A program made the translations under genes and the position numbers. Below, piece after piece: positions 10,601-12,551 of a DNA stretch of 12,551 nt (positions are counted from its first letter, which is position 1; the number at the start of each line of letters is the position of its first letter). The notes beneath the pieces were generated by a model, which was given only the letters and a program-made list of their open reading frames with translations, was not told the DNA's origin and ran no database searches. This stretch comes from Clostridia bacterium (GTDB taxonomy: Bacteria > Bacillota > Clostridia > Oscillospirales > Acutalibacteraceae). Location: assembly GCA_017631745.1 (NCBI GenBank), contig JAGBSR010000100.1:1-12551 (forward strand), given 5' to 3'.

Positions 10601-10690
10601 GCTTATAGTTGTCATAATCATAACAACTGCAAGAAGTAAGCTAAGGGTCTTTTTAGAAATCGTTTTGATTTCTCTTTTTGTTACTAGCAT
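1643..10690 (-). CDS. Giant secreted modular repeat protein, 3015 residues, family not recognised
   Basis: The start is ATG 10688-10690, with a perfect AGGAGG 6 nt upstream; the in-frame ATG at 10717 has no site. Residues 1-39 are a Sec signal peptide: basic KREIKTISKK, hydrophobic core about 16-36, likely cleavage after SFA39. Residues about 40-700 are unique and helix-rich. Five diverged modules follow, beginning near residues 929, 1292, 1746, 2125 and 2528. Shared landmarks are W-T-x-E-x-A-K-Y-I, then a G-Y-x-x-x-(L/I)-x-P-(L/I)-(L/F)-E-A-L-G anchor (Gly 1012, 1475, 1882, 2274, 2683), then LPNxIYFxNxNGVxT about 64 residues later, then x-D-M-V-T-V-V-x-x-L near 1200, 1652, 2051, 2447 and 2858. 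Composition is acidic and rich in Ala, Leu, Ile, Asp and Glu, mostly predicted helical. I see no LPXTG, SLH, dockerin or catalytic motif; the end is IIEFFKKLFGID. It is probably a structural or adhesive envelope protein (inference), and the function is unknown. Confidence 0.93.
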   Translation of the reverse strand: MLVTKREIKTISKKTLSLLLAVVMIMTTISVCFGTISFAATNGTVNSAQWTKLEEALKKVPFDKATFTETANNYVVADPDGSVIAAVDAYFDIVNTYANKTPTIQTPSTGTSDISKKGDSGTTRTINQINDYIKSELSTRMGSAYTSAMGTFLTKLNSGANVDSATKTATVEASKNNNTSIPTDKAPTAISDIKLTVNMESAVTAYTLEQLEELGSVVTTKTYTVKHANTNYDYEYDYTAAKSGTCGIGASDAKFKHTYYFYYNVSSVTYADGASISTETITDTAATLEQYEDYFTKSVKELTNIDAGTLTTVSNAVSDAKEDVVNEFSPGVYSHFFSDYKVDTLVQDIATAKEIQNVGPYVEELMDAVEDGIDDIVENKSELNKLLSKIDTNVGIFNNATLATRTFIENEGYDPDAVSALRSAVVRAIELIELRELINEIANGVLPYCTYNEAGIDEGTVTSAMIGAAISAISGWQTRLSKYADADIADIGGATFKSDLTDLKNNLNYLATVAGYNDQFAAKYATFAAEIFSVTDANGDSATLLKALQDYDSWYTGLKALVAEMKTELGEELANELFDGLNDVMVARMEDAYVALNATVEAQINAAYPLFTAYLKTHEATGNKIIMATVSEYNAMKSSIGLINADALNFLNGTADYKISAEANAKYQEMLRDFPEYQEFLNSHGFSTYKTNTIDNIERPDTDKDIARENEGGIYETSDAQIEKVIKLLDAALGNAEVKNLLGQLINKDEDGNPTGEPFALGALINGLLEDAVYTDSLINTIVQYVYPLVAKEFAKVWAGLPATMTIEDVDTGIFGIKADVTADLSLDDVETAIASVGVFLAPSTLAKNLENAYGKNSGEYAKYTDVITVLKSATTKAVYSLNGAGDEDDTFVNPWEDANLFENVYDEKTGEQIFNDDGTPKQVYKLKWGVDEAENKRAAFIDAACAALSGLEPLLFGILTNRTQSNANDADGVPRGAMIGTGAGDAEVFSIPLSLQINPITLVLKFGGNDGYDNALAPIFEALGLTDIPHGEDLTTTRKILEDGLFGMIDQLIAKLEAAPVTFLLNALPNLCYALEGGLVKPLLGMLKTEINYYADAQYTVIGVISGSMPQAMKSEEPIIVDLGEMINLDDMGVDIGSFQAIWNMIAGGLELLDGIAAPNAGYIATLGKLTWTTETNRSAWTYTPTAGNAGKVAYIEANKADVLLYLIDYVLSSGLLGKFEIPEGFAADLVANLVANPDNIIAAIVEILTLEKYDTLADYTWYTGDIKDDGSVVTGLTPAMLEYLSYDNDWTKEKATFIIENVNEIIAAVLALVNKDKAEDEIVSFDLGAMISDAINGALTNETLTDLAKLLSMLSDINGLIAEAGETETPDADEPETVEEGEDATEETAALDIDVDALVKAFIGLDFSSYAEYAELGEEEVYDFGVTDLASFADALVALLTPLKSVLDFILADADLEIALSNTEKVTLVGYNGYDSAIVPLLEALGCDVKALGTDDDALTLILDALVAKVEAIVADPINEILDTLPGVIYFIQSNGLATAVRNLLQPIYVVLDTIRPIFDVNITELLAGIEINDQPLSINLDDIGWNFIINDLLPNFLDLNLDGFATLIADVCKVIGVEYDSASSFVGKGKKGAYRYDDPEEEGEILFDKADFVTVVLSFVLEWIQKDGNADALATLIANGDATKEAEIKKYINGAFTVIKGIEPTYEGIDWAYNFPEGFDESIFDGGLDVPYTITSIEYPTDWTEDTAKYISDNLDAIVAEVLKLAGIEGSLSDLLKANINIFNAKTLNDLIALIADLLVEIDALLIETVGVALDADIAAITSYVASEDIDTAEEFFAALADVLSNIQRVIDWLFFGKDFTLLNTSSGKDAIVIKGTEGYAYGLAPILEALGATIPAKDEATIANVLGAIAARYEEIIADPVNKIFEILPNIIYFLNANGVSTSLKNLLAGVTGLIAALEENFGVELDLFAIINDAINGALAEKNVTIDVTNMDLEAILALVEALTGLDLTVASEMLVDFCVGKIVPYTSVSGEPAFKMVYNDDFARYDMITIIVTVALMVVDNDQNEAALNELIGQEIIGAIRDIFAGGTPEYSEINWNYPLADNGTVDAMKYSITYPTNWTEETAKYVTSTLLSEEFDALVAGLIDSNYKTLGKLLNAKVNVFTTENLDAIVGTITTLLADISDELLGVGMIVGADIPALKAYKAPEGIATVEAFAAELANILTTYAPGVIEWLLLGRDFQFFVDERKMADGVNYDAEKAIITISGADGYKEGLALLLEALGCEDLPTEGTTEEIVAGVLGSLAKRIQDILDNPVEEVFELLPNLLYFLNTNGVATVVDNTIAALMIIVNKLGAFGVELDINELVNIKKLMKIEDTDAAISIDNLSMAAILEAVGLMVGLDLTYIENVLVGFALGEVTEYKSVSTQVGTPKKMSYKDDFDKHDMVTVLANLVLITLADEDNAEFVKGLVGEEIYQVIINLFNLTEVEIQKFSWKLTEHADTDYVFSALNSSELYADHEYGPSFTKEKAQYIADNFGEFVDNIIYLLGIEINGETVNDIKELINGLLNGSVYNSTNIIAIRDALAGILAGIADLEVNGVNVGKYIVEILKTAGIAELDGVATVEVPEFSEDRAKFVEYLGKVLAPLDDVLAYVLANKDITFFVNAEGDAAAVSLKGAEGYKYGIIPLLEVLGCDADSILTAEEYYAEIEKDSTAVLTSILNPLLDRVDEILAEDPAQEILDMLPNLIYFINSNGVDTVVKNTLNAVYALLNAIEPIAKIDLYEIIGLDLATINFEWLFSKLLELIASSTGYEFANLDANAILELTVGKLESYDSKSGLEAYRMVYAPANEMTGGKADMVTVVMRLIVTFIMHENNQEMLLGLLRDNFGMTAEVETFVGAVLSAIAKSSVETQLGMDSALSVLYYVFYGTEIGVENAANGFKDLNAEWTKLLKEMQNSKDKGEALAGDIIAGILDLDIFDDIIDPEEGIAPNGFIKFIMKIIEFFKKLFGID
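1970..3109 (-). repeat. Module 5 of the giant protein (from residue 2528)
   Basis: It starts at SFTKEKAQYIADN and has GYKYGIIPLLEVLGCDADS (anchor 2683), LPNLIYFINSNGVDT and ADMVTVVMRLIV. The far boundary is approximate. Homology fades before the C-terminal tail, which runs on to residue 3015. Confidence 0.72.
3110..4318 (-). repeat. Module 4 of the giant protein (residues 2125-2527)
   Basis: It starts at NWTEETAKYVTS and has GYKEGLALLLEALGCEDLP (anchor 2274), LPNLLYFLNTNGVAT and HDMVTVLANLVL. It is closest in pattern to modules 3 and 5. Confidence 0.78.
4319..5455 (-). repeat. Module 3 of the giant protein (residues 1746-2124)
   Basis: It starts at DWTEDTAKYISDN and has GYAYGLAPILEALG (anchor 1882), LPNIIYFLNANGVST and YDMITIIVTVALMVV. 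At 379 residues it is the most compact full copy and a good reference unit. Confidence 0.78.
5456..6817 (-). repeat. Module 2 of the giant protein (residues 1292-1745)
   Basis: It starts at DWTKEKATFI and has GYDSAIVPLLEALGCD (anchor 1475), LPGVIYFIQSNGLAT and KADFVTVVLSFVL. It is longer than modules 3 and 4 because of an acidic Glu/Asp/Thr/Pro insert at residues 1368-1390. Confidence 0.75.
6818..7906 (-). repeat. Module 1 of the giant protein (residues 929-1291), divergent and short in front
   Basis: It opens with WGVDEAENKRAAFI, a degenerate form of the W-T-x-E-x-A-K-Y-I motif. Only 83 residues separate this Trp from the GY anchor at 1012, against 136-183 in the other modules, so a front helical block appears to be missing. 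It does have GYDNALAPIFEALG, LNALPNLCYALEGG and KADVLLYLIDYVL. The boundary is approximate. Confidence 0.6.
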
Positions 10691-10696
10691 GTTTTT

Positions 10697-10702
10697 CCTC
10701 CT
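10697..10702 (-). promoter_or_regulatory. Ribosome binding site of the giant protein gene
   Basis: A perfect AGGAGG lies 6 nt before ATG 10690 and decides the start at MLVTKREIKT. The longer frame from 10717 would place this site inside the coding sequence. Confidence 0.9.
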
Positions 10703-10842
10703 GTAAGTGTTTTGCATATACTATATTAAAATATATACACGAATTTTTTGCTCTATCCTCAGAGCGGGGTTGAATCAAAGTATTATCACTCTCCTCATAT
10801 AATGATCTATATTTTAAAGTTTTTAATAAAACCCTAAACAAA
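10703..10842 (-). other. AT-rich intergenic leader between the Lgt-like gene and the giant gene
   Basis: About 140 nt of AT-rich DNA with alternating TA runs (10716-10740). A 5-bp hairpin, GCTCT/AGAGC, lies at 10750-10765 with a 6-nt loop and is followed on the minus strand by A residues, so it is not a terminator. I find no well-spaced -35/-10 pair and no convincing intrinsic terminator for the upstream operon. The giant gene must have a weak or regulated promoter here, or be read partly from upstream. Confidence 0.4.
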
Positions 10843-11673
10843 CTATTTTCTCTTTTTATTGTGATGAACTATATTTTTGTCGTTACGATGCTTAAATTTA
10901 TCAAATTTATTAGCTATCACATCATACTTGCCACCCACGAAGCTATAATACTTTTCTTCGAAAGTTGTAAGTCTCTTCGATTTCAAAAGAAGAATCCATA
11001 TGAAAGAAATTATTATTACCATCACACAGCAGAACTGCCAGAAGGTCATACCAAACATAATGTGTCGCATTTCTTCATGAGAATAATATCGCATAAATTC
11101 CCAACAAAATCTTGTAACAGAATAAACTGCTGCTGTAACAGGGTAAACTGAACCCGAAATACACTTTTTATTCTTAAATGCATATATGAAACAGAAAGCA
11201 ACTACAAAACACATTGTTATACTTTCAAAAAGCTGAGACGGGAACATAGTAAGCTCAAACCTTGGATTATAAACACCGAAACTACATTCTCTGCCCGGAC
11301 AGCAACCAGCCATAAAACATCCGAACTTTGCACAAGTAAGAATAATGAATATTCCCGGTGCAAGCATATCTATAACCTTTCGCCAAGGCTTATTAAGTGC
11401 CAATGCAACCAAAGTCATAAATATAGGAGTAAATACTACTGCACCAAAAATTGCAACTGTTGTATTTTCGTCGTACTTTGCATGAATAGCAGTATATAGG
11501 TTACCCATTATCATTGCACCTGTCACACCGGCAACATAGGTTATAAGAGTTATTGCAACCGTACTGAATTTCGAAAGATCATATTTTTTATAAGTCTTCA
11601 GATTTACAACCATCATAATTGCAAACCCTACTAAGTACATTCCGTAATAAGCATAATCGCTACCTTCGAACAT
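10843..11673 (-). CDS. Divergent prolipoprotein diacylglyceryl transferase (Lgt)-like membrane protein
   Basis: 276 residues; ATG 11671-11673 is preceded by AGGAGG 6 nt upstream (11680-11685). It has about six or seven hydrophobic segments. Lgt-type landmarks appear in order: LAPGIFIILTCAKFGCF around 104-120, GCFMAGCCPGREC (118-130), FPSQLFES (144-151) in place of the usual P-T-Q-L-Y-E-S, and YSVTRFCWEFMRYY (184-197), matching the conserved Y-x3-R-x3-E block of Lgt (Tyr184, Arg188, Glu192). Lgt moves diacylglycerol from phosphatidylglycerol to the lipobox cysteine of prelipoproteins. Here the signature G-N-F-x-N-x-E is replaced by a cysteine-rich GCFxxGCC form, known in Lgt-family relatives of Clostridia, and no equivalent of the essential His in HGGL is evident. 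Residues about 231-276 are a cytosol-type basic tail ending HHNKKRK. It is the second gene of an operon. The family is likely; true Lgt activity is uncertain. Confidence 0.78.
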   Translation of the reverse strand: MFEGSDYAYYGMYLVGFAIMMVVNLKTYKKYDLSKFSTVAITLITYVAGVTGAMIMGNLYTAIHAKYDENTTVAIFGAVVFTPIFMTLVALALNKPWRKVIDMLAPGIFIILTCAKFGCFMAGCCPGRECSFGVYNPRFELTMFPSQLFESITMCFVVAFCFIYAFKNKKCISGSVYPVTAAVYSVTRFCWEFMRYYSHEEMRHIMFGMTFWQFCCVMVIIISFIWILLLKSKRLTTFEEKYYSFVGGKYDVIANKFDKFKHRNDKNIVHHNKKRK

Positions 11674-11679
11674 ACAGAT

Positions 11680-11685
11680 CCTCCT
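11680..11685 (-). promoter_or_regulatory. Ribosome binding site of the Lgt-like gene
   Basis: A perfect AGGAGG lies 6 nt before ATG 11673, inside the 25-nt gap after the upstream gene's stop (11699-11701). This supports co-transcription with separate translation initiation. Confidence 0.85.
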
Positions 11686-11698
11686 TTTTCAACAAATA

Positions 11699-12427
11699 TT
11701 AACCTCTATGAGTTTTTTTAGTTTTTTTCTTTTTCTTTTTTTTACCGTGAACTATATCAGGTTTTCTTCGTTTGTTTATCTTGGCGATTACTCGTTTAAC
11801 TTCAGCATATGCACTTTTAAGGTTTCCCTTGAACTCTTCCTGAATTTCGGGTTGTGCCTTGGCTTCTTTTACTGCGTATACTATATACACTATATTGCAA
11901 ATAAATGTTATAGCGGCAAGCACTGATATTGAGGGATGGAAGCTTGCAAAATAAACCCATACAAACGCATCTCCTAAAAACTTAAACACACCGATAAGCA
12001 CTCTGTTTCCTGAATCAATCTTTTTTCTTTGAATCAGAAATATAATAGCCATAACTGTATCAATAAAGAATGATGATATCGGTAAAACTATATCGTTATT
12101 TTTAAAGATGAAATAGAAAATCACTGTACATATAAACAAAAACGATGTATACGATATCAGTTTTTTTCTTTCGTATCTAAGATTCTGTTTTTGGAAAATA
12201 AGTGCCACGATGAAAACGTCAAACAAAAACCAGACAACACGAACAAAATTTGTAGGATTCACAACCGAAGCTATTTCCCACGAGAAGTTTACCAAAACAG
12301 GCATAACCGGTATTCCCACATATTTACTCTTCTTGTTGACTGCACCTGTTATGATGATAACTATATAGGTAAGCGTCCAAAAAAACCAACCTATATAATC
12401 GAATATCATAAGTTTTTCTATAACCAT
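11699..12427 (-). CDS. Pyr4/PaxB-like transmembrane terpene cyclase family protein (putative)
   Basis: 242 residues; ATG 12425-12427 follows AGGAG by 5 nt. About seven hydrophobic segments span residues 8-187. The order of motifs resembles fungal Pyr4/PaxB-type transmembrane cyclases: WTLTYIVII near 17-25, a G-I-P-V stretch then NFSWE at 47-51, RVVWFLFDVFIV at 63-74, an internal FIDTVMA at 121-127, and FLGDAFVWVYF (150-160) then a last segment ending CNIVYIVYAV (177-186). In Pyr4 a Glu in the N-x-S-W-E motif (Glu51 here) and a late Asp are reported important. At the late position this protein seems to have Asn178, which may mean altered or lost chemistry. Fungal members cyclise epoxidised prenyl chains; bacterial homologues are largely uncharacterised. 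A strongly basic tail with seven consecutive Lys (229-235) follows. The match is from memory of family motifs, without an alignment; otherwise it is a seven-helix protein of unknown function. Confidence 0.6.
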   Translation of the reverse strand: MVIEKLMIFDYIGWFFWTLTYIVIIITGAVNKKSKYVGIPVMPVLVNFSWEIASVVNPTNFVRVVWFLFDVFIVALIFQKQNLRYERKKLISYTSFLFICTVIFYFIFKNNDIVLPISSFFIDTVMAIIFLIQRKKIDSGNRVLIGVFKFLGDAFVWVYFASFHPSISVLAAITFICNIVYIVYAVKEAKAQPEIQEEFKGNLKSAYAEVKRVIAKINKRRKPDIVHGKKKKKKKTKKTHRG

Positions 12428-12432
12428 AAATA

Positions 12433-12437
12433 CTCCT
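12433..12437 (-). promoter_or_regulatory. Ribosome binding site of the terpene-cyclase-like gene
   Basis: AGGAG lies 5 nt before ATG 12427, which favours this start over the in-frame methionine six codons later. Confidence 0.75.
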
Positions 12438-12486
12438 GTTAAAACTAAAAAGTTGAATTTTTCTGTTTTTTGCGGTACAGTTACCC

Positions 12487-12514
12487 ACTATCGTTAATTA
12501 TTAAACCACATCAA
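12487..12514 (-). promoter_or_regulatory. Candidate promoter of the two-gene membrane operon
   Basis: On the minus strand TTGATG (12514-12509) and GATAGT (12492-12487) are 16 nt apart, each matching four of six consensus positions. The region is AT-rich and sits 60-90 nt before the start codon. The call is weak, but no better pair is visible. Confidence 0.3.
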
Positions 12515-12535
12515 TATTAACTAATTATTAACTAA
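12515..12535. repeat. Tandem 11-bp direct repeat upstream of the membrane operon
   Basis: TATTAACTAA occurs at 12515-12524 and again at 12526-12535, a period of 11 bp or about one helical turn, just upstream of the candidate -35 box. It could be a regulator-binding site or simply AT-rich sequence. Nothing else is visible in 12536-12551. Confidence 0.4.
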
Positions 12536-12551
12536 ATATAAAATTTAGAGA

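Noticed and set aside
1643..10690. The repeated stretch as a CRISPR array or tandem DNA repeat
   Set aside because: Repeats are diverged protein-level modules of about 400 codons in one uninterrupted frame. There are no short identical direct repeats with spacers.
10691..10717. Nine-codon N-terminal extension of the giant protein (MQNTYRRKN)
   Set aside because: The AGGAGG site lies inside this extension and directs the start at 10690, where a normal signal peptide begins.
10750..10765. GCTCT/AGAGC hairpin as a terminator of the membrane operon
   Set aside because: The stem is only 5 bp and is followed by A residues on the minus strand, so it lacks the U-tract of an intrinsic terminator.

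Overview
The window looks like chromosomal DNA from a Gram-positive Clostridia-type organism, most plausibly a gut Oscillospiraceae/Ruminococcaceae relative. This is an inference. It rests on strong AGGAGG ribosome binding sites 5-6 nt from the starts, a textbook TTGACA-N17-TATAAT promoter, U-tailed intrinsic terminators, moderate GC with AT-rich intergenic DNA, and a huge Sec-exported alanine/acid-rich surface-type protein. I see no tRNA, rRNA, CRISPR array, insertion sequence or phage gene.

Layout. (1) 2-439, plus strand: the C-terminal 145 residues of a PstS-family phosphate-type substrate-binding protein, closed by an intrinsic terminator (459-504). (2) 507-559: a short intergenic element with a GC-rich block and a perfect 20-bp palindrome. 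(3) 568-1518, minus strand: an N-terminally membrane-anchored alpha/beta hydrolase. It has its own consensus promoter (1563-1591) and a hairpin near the predicted mRNA 5' end. (4) 1643-10690, minus strand: one gene for a 3015-residue secreted protein, occupying over 70% of the window. After a signal peptide and a unique helical N-terminal part come five diverged copies of a module of about 360-490 residues. I do not recognise the module. The protein ends in a short basic/aromatic helix and has no visible LPXTG, SLH or dockerin. Its terminator (1594-1628) lies almost against the hydrolase promoter. (5) 10843-12427, minus strand: a two-gene operon of integral membrane proteins. The first resembles the Pyr4/PaxB-type transmembrane terpene cyclase family. 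The second is a divergent prolipoprotein diacylglyceryl transferase (Lgt)-like protein. They are 25 nt apart and end in similar basic tails (IVHxxKK...).

How the genes may relate. All genes after 439 are on the minus strand. The membrane pair lies directly upstream of the giant gene, with 152 bp and no convincing terminator between them, so some read-through is possible. A lipid-active enzyme pair beside a giant exported protein suggests an envelope theme, but nothing in the sequence proves a functional link. The two points most worth follow-up are the unrecognised five-module giant protein and the terpene-cyclase-like/Lgt-like pair.
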